Positions 26,648 through 34,704 of a DNA stretch of 63,455 nt are shown in pieces; the stretch's first letter is position 1, and each line of letters starts with the position of its first letter. Under the pieces are notes generated by a model. It did not search any database, was not told the origin of the DNA, and saw only the letters and a list, made by a program, of their open reading frames with translations. This DNA is from JACCTH01 sp050741915 (GTDB taxonomy: Bacteria > Actinomycetota > Acidimicrobiia > Spongiisociales > ZC4RG35), in contig JBOGEX010000141.1 of the NCBI GenBank assembly GCA_050741915.1, positions 1-63,455 on the forward strand, in the 5' to 3' direction. The position numbers and the translations under genes are program-made.

Positions 26648-28188
26648 AAAGCCTCGGCGGCGGCGGTGGCCACGCGGGGATCGGCTGCCGCCTCGACCGA
26701 TCCGTCGGGCGAAACCTTGATCACGCCCACCGGACCCCAGCCGCTCTGAAGTCCCTCGGCAACCTCGACTTGATGGCCTCTTGCACGCAACCCGTCGATG
26801 ACGTCCTGGGTGGTCGACTCCTCGACGAGGACCGGCGCGTCGGGATCGGCCAGGTTGTCGATGACCCAGCGGGGATGGGCCTGGGCATTGGCCGCATCGT
26901 GGCCGGACCTGAATATATGGACTGCCATTTGCAGGAGCAACTGCGGTTGGTAGTCACCTCCCCGGGTTCCCAGGAGCGCGGCCAGGCTGGATCCTGAGGT
27001 CCACAGCGTGGGAGCGAGCGTGTGCAGCGGCCGCTTGCCGGGAGCCAATACGTTGGGGCTCCCGGGTCGGAGATCGAATCCAGCGCCGCGGTTGTGAAGA
27101 AAGAATCCAGATTCGCCCGCCCCGATCGACGTGCCCAAGCCCATAAAGTTGGACTGGGTGATCGAGACCCCCCTTCCGTTCCCGTCGATTACGCAAAAGT
27201 AGGCAGTACCACTCGGCCCCGACCCCGCAGAGCCGAAGGGCTGACGCAGGTTGTAATCGATGCGAGTCGCCAGTCTGGTTTTACTGAGAAGTTCGGCGGC
27301 CGGCATTGGACTGAAGCGAGGGTCGGAAAGCACTTCGCCTCGGTCCGCCACCTGGCTGCGATACGACTCGATCTGAAGATGCCAGCCCAGAGGCCCATCG
27401 GGGTCGACGTCGGTCGCGACCCTTTCCAGCACCGCCGCCGCCGCCAGCGCCAGGTAGCCCTGGGAGTTAGGCGGCACCGTCCATCCGCGGCGGCCGAAGA
27501 CATCCAGGCCCAGGGGATCGACCCACTCGGCCTGATCAACCGCCAAGTCATCCTCAGTGATGAGGCCGCCCACGGACGCGGAAATGGCCCGGCCCGGCGG
27601 ACCGAGATAGAAGCGGTCCCGGTCCCCGGTGGCGATTAGCTCGAGGGTGGCCGCCTGGTCCGGACGATAGAGGTGGTCGCCCGGCTCGGGCGGTTTGCCG
27701 TCGGGTAAGAGGTAGCGACCGATTGGTTGCTCACCGATCTCCGCAATCCGTCGCTCAAGGGCTCGGCAGAGTTCAGACGAGGCCGGAAATCCTTGGCGGG
27801 CATAGCCGAGGGCGGGACCGAGCCTCTCCTGCCACGACAACTTTCCGCCCATGGAGGCGAGGTGACGCCAGCCATCGACACAACCAGGGACGGTTACCGA
27901 CGCACGATCCATCACCGGCATCTGATCGTGGCCGGCGTCGCGCAGGCTCTGGGCGCTGACGTTGGACCCGGCCCGTCCCGAGGCATTCAGCGCCGCCGGG
28001 CGTTCGTCGCCGGGCGAATGAATGAGGGCGAAGAGGTCGCCTCCGATCCCACATGTCTCTGGGGCCACGACCGAGAGCACCGCGTTGGCACCGATGGCCG
28101 CGTCGATCGCACTTCCTCCCGATACGAGCAGATCGAGGGCTGCGGCGGTGGCCAGAAAGTGGGGTGTGACTGCGGCGGCCGATGCCAC
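26644..28188 (-). CDS. gamma-glutamyltransferase family (Ntn hydrolase)
   Basis: The 514-aa protein has the Ntn-hydrolase precursor layout. The large subunit begins VTPHFLATAAALDLLVSGGS, then AIDAAIGANAVLSVVAPETC and GIGGDLFALI. The nucleophile region GPSGTAYFCVIDGNG aligns with the TTHYSVVD motif, so its Thr is the predicted autocleavage/catalytic residue (about 329). GGDYQPQ is near the C-terminus. The residues after the nucleophile are A-Y instead of T-H, so substrate may differ from glutathione. No signal peptide is apparent, which is unusual for a classic GGT. The GTG start shares one base with the upstream stop. Confidence 0.85.
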   Translation of the reverse strand: MASAAAVTPHFLATAAALDLLVSGGSAIDAAIGANAVLSVVAPETCGIGGDLFALIHSPGDERPAALNASGRAGSNVSAQSLRDAGHDQMPVMDRASVTVPGCVDGWRHLASMGGKLSWQERLGPALGYARQGFPASSELCRALERRIAEIGEQPIGRYLLPDGKPPEPGDHLYRPDQAATLELIATGDRDRFYLGPPGRAISASVGGLITEDDLAVDQAEWVDPLGLDVFGRRGWTVPPNSQGYLALAAAAVLERVATDVDPDGPLGWHLQIESYRSQVADRGEVLSDPRFSPMPAAELLSKTRLATRIDYNLRQPFGSAGSGPSGTAYFCVIDGNGRGVSITQSNFMGLGTSIGAGESGFFLHNRGAGFDLRPGSPNVLAPGKRPLHTLAPTLWTSGSSLAALLGTRGGDYQPQLLLQMAVHIFRSGHDAANAQAHPRWVIDNLADPDAPVLVEESTTQDVIDGLRARGHQVEVAEGLQSGWGPVGVIKVSPDGSVEAAADPRVATAAAEAL

Positions 28189-28805
28189 TATCGACGAAGT
28201 TCGGGAATGCGCCGATTGAGCGCGTCAAGGACGGCCCGCACAACTGCTCGACTGGCGTCTCCATCGGCCAACGCCGAGCCGACCATCAGATGCTCGGCTG
28301 CATCGGTGACGATGATCACCTGGGCGATTGCGAGCCGTTGTCCGCCCAACGTGGCAATGTCGACTGACGAAATTGCGAAGGCAGCTGTCTCTTGCAGCGC
28401 CTGCCGGAGCGCGGCGATGGTTGCTTCGGCGATCAGTCGATGTCGACTCGTGTTGCCCGCCGCTCCGCCTACTTCCCCGACGAGGCTGTCGCCTTGCCAG
28501 GAGAGTGTGACCGAGACGCGCGAATGAGATCCGTCCAGGCGCTCGGCGACATCGACGATCACCGGCCGGTCGCCCTGGGACAACTCGGCGTCGGGAAGTT
28601 GCACGACCGACACGATCCGCCGGTCGATCGATTCGCCGAAGGCCGCCTGCGCCAGCGTCTGCACATCGCGCACCACTTGTTTGGCCGGCTTCTCCAGGTC
28701 GGTGATCACATGGATCTCAGTTACCTTGCCACCGTCGGTGACCACCCGAGCCGCTTCCACGCCCGGCAGCCGTGTCAAACGCTCCTCGAACTCGCGCAGG
28801 TTCAC
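28188..28805 (-). CDS. conserved-looking protein of unknown function
   Basis: The 205-aa soluble protein is not recognised. The N-terminus (MNLREFEERLTRLPGVEAAR, VVTDGGKVTEIHVITDLEKP) looks like a small ACT-like or ferredoxin-like beta-alpha-beta unit. The C-terminal half (RLIAEATIAALRQALQETAA, FAISSVDIATLGGQRLAIAQ, VIIVTDAAEHLMVGSALAD) looks like a second alpha/beta domain with an internal-repeat feel. The GTG start is six bases after TACCCT (28817-28812), a clean leaderless layout. It heads the operon with the gamma-glutamyltransferase and phosphatase. Confidence 0.6.
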   Translation of the reverse strand: MNLREFEERLTRLPGVEAARVVTDGGKVTEIHVITDLEKPAKQVVRDVQTLAQAAFGESIDRRIVSVVQLPDAELSQGDRPVIVDVAERLDGSHSRVSVTLSWQGDSLVGEVGGAAGNTSRHRLIAEATIAALRQALQETAAFAISSVDIATLGGQRLAIAQVIIVTDAAEHLMVGSALADGDASRAVVRAVLDALNRRIPELRR

Positions 28806-28954
28806 CGGTCCAGGGTAGCTTTTGGCGCTTTGCTCTAGGCCTGGGGACTAGCTCTCGGCGTTTCCTCTTGTCGCGATGCAGCCCAATCGTTAGTGTGTCG
28901 GGTTCGGGTCGGGCAGAGTTATCCGCCATTTGGTGGCGGTGGGAGGGTCCTTCC

Positions 28955-29040
28955 TTGACAACAAGAGCTCCCGGTTGAAACCCGGGAACGCGCGGGGGAA
29001 AGCCGACGGCTTGCCGAGGCCATAAGTGCCTATCACCAAA
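28955..29040 (+). ncRNA. candidate structured leader/regulatory RNA upstream of HD-GYP gene
   Basis: The 438-base gap 28806-29243 contains no long frame but has several helices in a row: TCCCGG/CCGGGA (28969-28974 with 28982-28987, loop TTGAAAC), AAGCC/GGCTT (29000-29004 with 29008-29012), and AGGC/GCCT (29017-29020 with 29028-29031). A further strong hairpin CCGCCA-TTTGG-TGGCGG lies upstream (28923-28939). The purine-rich linker GGGAACGCGCGGGGGAAAGC between helices looks riboswitch-like. The blocks recall, but do not satisfy, the cyclic-di-GMP-I consensus. Class unassigned. Confidence 0.35.
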
Positions 29041-29105
29041 GCGGAGCGGATTCGGTCCACTGGTCTCTAGCGGACACGGTGAACCTGAAAAAACACGGTG
29101 ATCGA

Positions 29106-29195
29106 ATGAAGGGCAAGCTGGTGAGGATTGTTGCTGCCCTGGGAAGCCTGGCGGCCATGATCGTTGCAGGTTCCGCGTCAGTCAAAATCGGCTGA
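29106..29195 (+). CDS. 29-aa hydrophobic micropeptide
   Basis: ATG at 29106, TGA at 29193-29195, with GGTGAT five bases upstream as a ribosome site. The peptide has a basic start (MKGKLVR), a hydrophobic core IVAALGSLAAMIVAGSAS and a short VKIG tail, so it could be a membrane-inserted or exported peptide, or a leader peptide whose translation controls the downstream HD-GYP gene (48 bases on). No homologue is known to me. Confidence 0.4.
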   Translation: MKGKLVRIVAALGSLAAMIVAGSASVKIG

Positions 29196-29243
29196 GACAA
29201 TGCCGTCGGTTCCCCGCCTCTTGCAGTAAACCTGATTAGCCCC

Positions 29244-30587
29244 ATGACGCTCAGCCGCCGCCGCCTGATCCTCGCCAGTACTTATGCCTCCGCCGGGGGC
29301 TTGGTCCTGGCGGGTCTATTTGTCTTTGATGGCCGTTTTCCGTCGTTCTGGCGCTGGCTCCTATTTGCGGCGGCGTTTGTGGCGCTCGAGTTCAACTCGG
29401 TCGAGGTCAACGATCGTCTCTTTCAGAGTTCCTCGGTCATGGTGGCACTCACCGCCGGAGTGGTATTCGCCCTCGAAGGCAACTCGGCCGCGCTGGGGAT
29501 GGCGACCATCGCCGCGCTCGGGCCTTTGGTACCCCAGGACCTTCGGGAGCGAAGGTGGTTCCAACCCCTCGCCAACTTTGGTCAACTTACCTTGGCGGCG
29601 GCCGTGTCCGGGGTCGTCCTCGACGTCATGCTCTCCGACGTCGGATTCGCCACCCGCAACGACCTGGCCACCGTCGTCCTCGCCGGCACCGTTGCTTCAT
29701 TGGTTTACACGTTGATCAACTGGCAGTTGGTTGCGCTGGCAGTCAAACTTGTTTATCGGTCAAGGGATGTGCTTCCTTGGTCCCAAGTCCCCGTTTTGAT
29801 GGCCTCATTGCTGGTCATGGGCGTAATTGGCGGGCTGCTGGGGGCCACGATGGTTTTTGTCCAGGCGGCGGTGACGCCCCTGATTCTGATCGTTTATCTG
29901 ATCGGGCACATGTCCCTGTCCTCCTTTAGCCAGCTCCGGGAGGCGCACGAGGCGACATTGCGGGGCTTTGTCAAGGCGCTGGAAGCCAAGGACCTCTATA
30001 CCCGCGGGCATACCGAGCGGGTGGCCTACTTTTCCCAACTCATCGGCCGCCGGCTGCACTTCTCCGGCACCCAGCTCGAGCGACTGCGCTGGGCGGCTCT
30101 CATCCACGACGTCGGCAAACTTGCCGTCCCCGCCGACTTGCTCCGCAAGAAGGGCCGCCTCAGCGAGGACGAGTACGCGGAGATGCAAGGCCATGCGCAT
30201 CTGGTGGAAGAAATCCTGGCCGAAGTCGAGTTCCTGCAACCGATGGTGGAGATCGCCTCCGGCCATCATTCGAACTTCGATGGCAGCGGATACGGAGGGA
30301 GCGGTCATCGTCACGGCGAGCGTCCCAGCCTGGAGAGCTCGATCCTGGCGGTGGCCGACGCTTTTGACGCTATGACCTCGACCCGGAGCTATCGAATGGC
30401 ATTGACCCAGGCCTTTGCGCTCGACGAGCTACGGAGAAATGCCGGTGGTCAATTCGATCCTTTGGTTATCGACGCCCTCGAGCAGGCTCTGCGTAACGTG
30501 GGTGAGACCTATGGATCGAGCAATCTGGACGACGAGGAACTGGCCCGGCGCCTGGCAGAACAAGTAGGAGTCCGTGAGACTGTCTGA
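29244..30587 (+). CDS. membrane HD-GYP-domain protein (putative c-di-GMP phosphodiesterase)
   Basis: The 447-aa protein has about 7-8 N-terminal hydrophobic segments (residues 8-225) and then a cytoplasmic HD-GYP domain: RGHTERVAYFSQLIGR, the metal-binding LIHDVGKLAVP, GHHSNFDGSGYGG and ADAFDAMTSTRSYR. The GYP triplet reads GYG here, so activity needs testing. The family hydrolyses cyclic di-GMP. The membrane part resembles MASE-type sensor domains. It overlaps the following HD gene by 14 bases and sits behind an unusual structured leader with a micropeptide. Confidence 0.85.
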   Translation: MTLSRRRLILASTYASAGGLVLAGLFVFDGRFPSFWRWLLFAAAFVALEFNSVEVNDRLFQSSSVMVALTAGVVFALEGNSAALGMATIAALGPLVPQDLRERRWFQPLANFGQLTLAAAVSGVVLDVMLSDVGFATRNDLATVVLAGTVASLVYTLINWQLVALAVKLVYRSRDVLPWSQVPVLMASLLVMGVIGGLLGATMVFVQAAVTPLILIVYLIGHMSLSSFSQLREAHEATLRGFVKALEAKDLYTRGHTERVAYFSQLIGRRLHFSGTQLERLRWAALIHDVGKLAVPADLLRKKGRLSEDEYAEMQGHAHLVEEILAEVEFLQPMVEIASGHHSNFDGSGYGGSGHRHGERPSLESSILAVADAFDAMTSTRSYRMALTQAFALDELRRNAGGQFDPLVIDALEQALRNVGETYGSSNLDDEELARRLAEQVGVRETV

Positions 30588-31725
30588 TCTCGCCGCCGCC
30601 GACTTGGTGGTAATTCTCTTACTTTTGGCGGTGGCCATGCAGGTAAAGGTGCCGCACCGCACCGCGGGCCCCTTCGGGCTCGGCATCGCCATCGCCGTGG
30701 CGACGCCGATCTACTTCACGAGCGGTCAGACAGTCGATCTGCGATCGAGTTTGGTAGTTCTTGGGTTAGGGGCCACCCTCGGGCTGTTGGTGAACCACGT
30801 GCGAAACCCTATCCAGCAGCCCCTGATGGTGGTTTCCCAACTCCTGGGCATGGTCGCCTACGTCTTGGTCTTCGGGTTGGTGCTGCCGCTGGCCCCCGCT
30901 TCGAATACCTGGAACGAGTGGCGGGTGATGATTCCCCTGGTCCTCGGTGCCGGGGTCTGGCTGCTCATGGTTCGAATCGCGGCCCGCTTCGAGCGACGGC
31001 ATGCTCTCAGATTGGACTTGTTTCGGCTCGATCTCATCGACGATTTCAACGTTTTCGTCAGCCTGGTCGGAACCGGCGCCCTCCTGGCCTTGACCTATCG
31101 CCGGCTGGGACTCTGGGCGATCGGGGTGGCGGGACTTCCCTTCCTCTTCGCGCAGTCGGCCTTCGGTCGCTTCCTCAGAATCAAGCGCACCTATCGCCAG
31201 ACGATCCGGGCGCTGGCGCGAATTCCCGAGGTAGCGGGCCTGGGCGTTGACGGGCATGCCGATCGCACCGCCCGACTGGCTTCCGAAGTTGGCTATGACC
31301 TGGGTCTCGGTCGCCGGGAGCTCGAAGATCTTGAGTACGCAGCATTGATGCACGACATCGGGCGAATCACCCTCACCGAGCCCGCCATCCTTCGAGTCGG
31401 GTATACGGACGACGACATCGCTCGCTGGGGGGCAGAGATCATCAGCGAGGCCCCCTCCCTCTCCGGTGTGGCCGAATTGGTTCGCAAGCTGCACGAGCCA
31501 TATCGCAAACCGGGGGAGCAAAGCGATCCGGGAATTCCGGTGATTTCGAAAGTCGTGCGAGCGGCGAGTTCGTACGACCACCTCGTCGTCGAACGGAAGC
31601 TTTCACCCCTGCAGGCGGTGGAGGTGCTCCATCAAGGAGCGGCCTATGACTTCGATCCGACGGTTATCGCTGCCTTGCGCAGAGTGCTCGAGCGCCGGCT
31701 CGCTTTCCATCCGACGCAGGCGTGA
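30574..31725 (+). CDS. membrane HD-domain protein, degenerate HD-GYP
   Basis: The 383-aa protein has N-terminal membrane segments (about 10-210). The HD domain has GVDGHADRTARLASEVG and the metal pair in ALMHDIGRITLTEP, but the HHE...GYP block is replaced by LVRKLHEPYRKPGEQ, so it lacks the GYP signature. It may be an inactive partner or regulator of the preceding HD-GYP protein, to which it is translationally coupled (GTG 14 bases inside the upstream gene). The TGA is one base away from the stop of the convergent DUF5317 gene. Confidence 0.8.
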   Translation: MRLSDLAAADLVVILLLLAVAMQVKVPHRTAGPFGLGIAIAVATPIYFTSGQTVDLRSSLVVLGLGATLGLLVNHVRNPIQQPLMVVSQLLGMVAYVLVFGLVLPLAPASNTWNEWRVMIPLVLGAGVWLLMVRIAARFERRHALRLDLFRLDLIDDFNVFVSLVGTGALLALTYRRLGLWAIGVAGLPFLFAQSAFGRFLRIKRTYRQTIRALARIPEVAGLGVDGHADRTARLASEVGYDLGLGRRELEDLEYAALMHDIGRITLTEPAILRVGYTDDDIARWGAEIISEAPSLSGVAELVRKLHEPYRKPGEQSDPGIPVISKVVRAASSYDHLVVERKLSPLQAVEVLHQGAAYDFDPTVIAALRRVLERRLAFHPTQA

Positions 31726-31726
31726 G

Positions 31727-32305
31727 TTAAAGCCGCGCCGCTGATCCGGCTTCGGCTCGAGCCCCGCGCTTGAACCAACGAACAGGTCGCCGCAACTCGA
31801 ACTCGATGAAGCGACCAAGTCCGACGGCGAGGAAGACGTCGCCGAGTGAAAGCACCTGGCCGATATTCAGCACTCTGATCGGTATCACGTCGGCGAGGAA
31901 GGGCAACAGTGACTCGCGATTGAGGACCACGTGCTTATAACTCTCGGCGATGACGGGGTCCCCAGGGGCAAAGCCAGAGGCGACTTCGGCGGCCTCGGAC
32001 AGGACCGGCATCCCGCCGTTGAGCGCGATCACGCTGAAGTTCATGAGGACCCCAAAGCCAGCGAGCCAGAGTCCCGGTCGCTCTTTGTTGAGCAACACGA
32101 GGATGATCAAGGGGAGGTAGCTGACGAGGATCAGCGTGACGCCCAGTCCTGAGTTCGGTGCGTAACGAGCGGCGATTTGTAAAGCAAATCCGAGCGGCAA
32201 CAGCCACCACAGCCGCAGGTGGATGTCCCCCAGATTGGACAATCGACCCCCCCGCAGGATGGCGATCGCCATGGACAGGAACAAGACCGTTACCAGCCAT
32301 AGCAT
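31727..32305 (-). CDS. DUF5317-family membrane protein
   Basis: The 192-aa protein has about five hydrophobic segments. Conserved-looking features are LRGGRLSNLGDIHLRLWWLL, MNFSVIALNGGMPVL and the C-terminal LLPFLADVIPIRVLNIGQVL followed by SLGDVFLAVGLG, which I associate with DUF5317. Such genes are often next to HD-GYP membrane proteins in high-GC actinobacteria. Function unknown. The ATG lies six bases after TAGCGT (32317-32312), the leaderless pattern. It is divergent from the enoyl-CoA hydratase. Confidence 0.72.
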   Translation of the reverse strand: MLWLVTVLFLSMAIAILRGGRLSNLGDIHLRLWWLLPLGFALQIAARYAPNSGLGVTLILVSYLPLIILVLLNKERPGLWLAGFGVLMNFSVIALNGGMPVLSEAAEVASGFAPGDPVIAESYKHVVLNRESLLPFLADVIPIRVLNIGQVLSLGDVFLAVGLGRFIEFELRRPVRWFKRGARAEAGSAARL

Positions 32306-32340
32306 TAGCCGACGCTATCACACGAAGGAATTTCCGCCAG

Positions 32341-33108
32341 ATGGTGAAAATCGACCTAGATGGAACGCGAGCGACGATCACGATCGACGACCCGGAGAGA
32401 CGCAATCCGCTCAGTGCCCAAGCTGTGGAAGATCTCGTCCTGCTCACAGCGGAGGCCAATGCCCATCCCGAAGTCAGGGTGATCGTGTACACCGGCGCGG
32501 GCGACAAGGCCTTTTCGGCCGGTGGGGATCTCTCCTCGGGCTTCTTCGACGATCCGATCGGGCTTCATCGGATGCGGGGTCGTCTCGCCGACCTCTTCCG
32601 GACGATGTGGGAGGGGGAGAAGCCGACGGTGGCCCGGGTCAACGGTCACGCCCTCGCCGGCGGTTTCGGCCTGGCGGTGGCGTGCGATCTCACGATCTGT
32701 GTGGACGACGCCCGCTTGGGTACCCCCGAGATCGGGGTCGGGCTTTGGCCGATGATGATCACGGTGCCGCTGTTGCGTGCGATCCCGCCCAAAGTCCTCT
32801 TCGAGCTGATGGCGACGGGTCGGGTGCTGACGCCCGGCGAGGCCCTCCGTCTGGGAGCGGTTACGCGGGTGGTGACCCGCGCCGAACTCGATGCCGCGGT
32901 GGACGAGGCGGTCGCCTCCTTAGCCCGGCGGAGCCCGGCGACACTGGCTCTAGGGCGGCGGGCTTTCGGGGCGATCGCGGGCATGAGCCCTTTGGCCGCT
33001 CTCGACTTTCTTCATACCGGCCTGACCGGTGTCACGCTGACCGAGGATGCCAAAGAAGGCCTGGCAGCTTTCGCCGAAGAACGCGACCCCAACTGGACGT
33101 CCCGCTAG
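32341..33108 (+). CDS. enoyl-CoA hydratase/isomerase family protein
   Basis: The 255-aa crotonase has the oxyanion-hole segments AFSAGGDLSSGF and NGHALAGGFGLAVACDLTIC, and the catalytic-Glu position in LGTPEIGVGLWP. It hydrates or isomerises an acyl-CoA double bond; the single Glu (PEIG) suggests a hydratase or isomerase rather than the two-Glu mitochondrial type. The start at 32341 has GAAGGA upstream and matches the usual N-terminus (VKIDLDGTRATITIDDPERRN). A long perfect palindrome follows the stop by 14 bases. Confidence 0.88.
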   Translation: MVKIDLDGTRATITIDDPERRNPLSAQAVEDLVLLTAEANAHPEVRVIVYTGAGDKAFSAGGDLSSGFFDDPIGLHRMRGRLADLFRTMWEGEKPTVARVNGHALAGGFGLAVACDLTICVDDARLGTPEIGVGLWPMMITVPLLRAIPPKVLFELMATGRVLTPGEALRLGAVTRVVTRAELDAAVDEAVASLARRSPATLALGRRAFGAIAGMSPLAALDFLHTGLTGVTLTEDAKEGLAAFAEERDPNWTSR

Positions 33109-33121
33109 CGCCAACCTCCCC

Positions 33122-33169
33122 TTCTTGCGTAAATCTCGTCACGTAAACGTGACGAGATTTACGCAAGAA
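33122..33169. terminator. perfect 23-bp inverted repeat (2-base spacer), probable terminator or protein site
   Basis: Bases 33122-33144 are exactly complementary to 33147-33169 with AA between. Key ends are TTCTTGCGTAAATC outward and CTCGTCACGT inward. It is markedly A/T-richer than its surroundings and lies 13 bases behind the enoyl-CoA hydratase stop and 30 bases before the sortase start. No T-tract follows the right arm, so it is not a textbook intrinsic terminator. Confidence 0.6.
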
Positions 33170-33199
33170 TGAATGGGGGCCCCGGGGTAGCCTGAGCTG

Positions 33200-33910
33200 G
33201 TGCAACGGATGCTGCGATTGGTGGGGTGGGGACTATTGGGAACGGCCGGACTGGTCCTTCTCTTCCTCTTCTACCAACTCTTCGTGACCGACTTCTTCAA
33301 TGCCCGGTCGCAGGCTCGGGCGGAAGTCGAGCTCGAGACGAGCCTCGACCTCCGGCGGGCCGAGTTGGCGATTGTCACTCCTACGACCACCACCCCCGAT
33401 CCCGAAGATCCTGTCGAAGTCGCTCCCGCGCCTGAGTTGATCGCAGAGCCGGCGGTGGCGGTGGGGGTGCCCTTCGGCCGGATCGAGATCGACAAGATTG
33501 GCCTCGACGCCGTCATATTCGAGGGAGTTGATCGAGACACTCTCAAGCTCGGCCCAGGCCATATGCCGGAGACCCCCCTCCCCGGCCAGCCGGGAAACGC
33601 TGTGATCAGCGGACACCGCACCACCTACGGGCGCCCTTTCTTCGACCTCGATCAGCTAGTAGTGGGTGACACGATCGGGGTCGAGACCGCCCTGGGCCTC
33701 AACACTTATGCTATTCGTGAGATCCTTGTGGTGGCTCCGACGGACGTGTGGGTCACCGATCCGATCGACGGAGCGTGGCTCACCCTCACCACCTGCAACC
33801 CGAAGTTTTCGGCGGCCGAGCGCCTCATCATCCAGGCGGAGCTGGTGCGCGGGCCCAATCTCTCCTACGTCGAGGCGATCACGGCCGCGACTTCGAAGAG
33901 GGCGGCATGA
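33200..33910 (+). CDS. sortase (class E/D-like)
   Basis: The 236-aa protein has an N-terminal anchor (LVGWGLLGTAGLVLLFLFYQ), a Thr/Pro linker and a sortase barrel. The barrel has catalytic His in NAVISGHRTTYGRPFFDLD, Cys in LTLTTCNPKFSAAERLII and Arg in the same strand. Sortases covalently attach secreted proteins to cell wall or pili. No LPxTG-type substrate is encoded nearby, so it may be a housekeeping enzyme. The GTG lies six bases after TAGCCT (leaderless). Confidence 0.9.
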   Translation: MQRMLRLVGWGLLGTAGLVLLFLFYQLFVTDFFNARSQARAEVELETSLDLRRAELAIVTPTTTTPDPEDPVEVAPAPELIAEPAVAVGVPFGRIEIDKIGLDAVIFEGVDRDTLKLGPGHMPETPLPGQPGNAVISGHRTTYGRPFFDLDQLVVGDTIGVETALGLNTYAIREILVVAPTDVWVTDPIDGAWLTLTTCNPKFSAAERLIIQAELVRGPNLSYVEAITAATSKRAA

Positions 33911-34026
33911 CGAAGGTCCGCAAGATCACCACCTGGGCGATCTCGATCGTTGTCGGCCTGGTCTTGCTCTACTTCCTTTTCGAATGGGCGGGTGCCCTGC
34001 TCGACTCCGGCGGCGCTGTCGGCTAA
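33907..34026 (+). CDS. 39-aa single-pass membrane protein
   Basis: ATG at 33907 overlaps the sortase stop (ATGA). The sequence MTKVRKITTWAISIVVGLVL continues LYFLFEWAGALLDSGGAVG: a basic start, one transmembrane helix and a short polar tail. The overlap with the sortase and close spacing to the next gene argue for a real, co-translated small protein, perhaps a partner of the sortase or of the following molybdenum enzyme. Function unknown. Confidence 0.5.
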   Translation: MTKVRKITTWAISIVVGLVLLYFLFEWAGALLDSGGAVG

Positions 34027-34036
34027 TACAGGGACG

Positions 34037-34642
34037 ATGTCGTTGCTAGGACGTAAGCGGGCAGACCTGGCGGGAGTCGACCCGAGCAGGGTCCCTCCCG
34101 GCCAATACGTGACGGAACGATTTCCCGTCCTTCACGCCGGAGTGGTTCCCAAGGTCGATCTGGCCAAGTGGGATTTCCGCGTGGAAGGTCTGGTCGCCAC
34201 TCCAGTGGTCTGGTCGTACGAAGACATCAAGTCGATGCCGGTGACCAAGCAGACCTTCGACATCCACTGCGTCACGAAGTGGACCAAGCTCGACACCCGC
34301 TGGGAAGGGGTGAGTGTGAAAGAGATCATGTCGCAGGTCGATCTCGATCCGAGGGCGACCCATGTGCTCGTGCAAGCGGAGCAGGGCTTCACCGCCAATA
34401 TCCCGCTGGCCGACTTCACTCGTCCCGAGAACCTGTTCGCATATCGATTCGGTGGAGAGGATCTCGAACCCGAGCACGGCTGGCCACTCCGGCTGGTCGT
34501 GCCCCATCTCTACTTCTGGAAGTCGGTGAAGTGGGTGAGAGGATTGCGGTTTCTCGATCACGACACTCCTGGTTTCTGGGAGCGCAACGGCTACCACATG
34601 TACGGGGATCCCTTCCGCGAACAGCGTTACTGGGGCGACTAG
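34037..34642 (+). CDS. sulfite oxidase-like molybdopterin-dependent oxidoreductase
   Basis: The 201-aa protein has the SUOX fold: DLAKWDFRVEGLV, the Mo-ligand cysteine in TFDIHCVTKWTKLDTRWEGV, and GWPLRLVVPHLYFWKSVKWV. It is the short, single-domain bacterial type (YedY/MsrP-like or SOR-like) without a dimerisation domain or an obvious signal peptide. The substrate is unknown; methionine sulfoxide in proteins and sulfite are family possibilities. The ATG at 34037 follows the small membrane-protein gene by 10 bases. A hairpin separates it from convergent acnA. Confidence 0.85.
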   Translation: MSLLGRKRADLAGVDPSRVPPGQYVTERFPVLHAGVVPKVDLAKWDFRVEGLVATPVVWSYEDIKSMPVTKQTFDIHCVTKWTKLDTRWEGVSVKEIMSQVDLDPRATHVLVQAEQGFTANIPLADFTRPENLFAYRFGGEDLEPEHGWPLRLVVPHLYFWKSVKWVRGLRFLDHDTPGFWERNGYHMYGDPFREQRYWGD

Positions 34643-34665
34643 CTCAGTCGGGGATCCAGAGGGCT

Positions 34666-34702
34666 CAAACCGAATGCAATCCTCTGCCAAGCATTAGGTT
34701 TG
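34666..34702. terminator. bidirectional hairpin between convergent genes (family D palindrome, copy 1)
   Basis: CAAACCGAATGC (34666-34677) pairs with GCATTAGGTTTG (34691-34702) with one mismatch and a 13-base loop. It lies between the Moco enzyme stop and the aconitase stop. The arm AAACCTAATGC/GCATTAGGTTT recurs almost exactly at 58043-58095, so it is a repeat family used at gene ends. Confidence 0.55.
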
Positions 34703-34704
34703 CG

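Noticed and set aside
28955..29040. A canonical cyclic-di-GMP-I riboswitch
   Set aside because: The GAAA-capped helix and the GGGACGCAAAGCC core of that class are not present in the right order; only loosely similar blocks occur. Kept as an unassigned structured leader.
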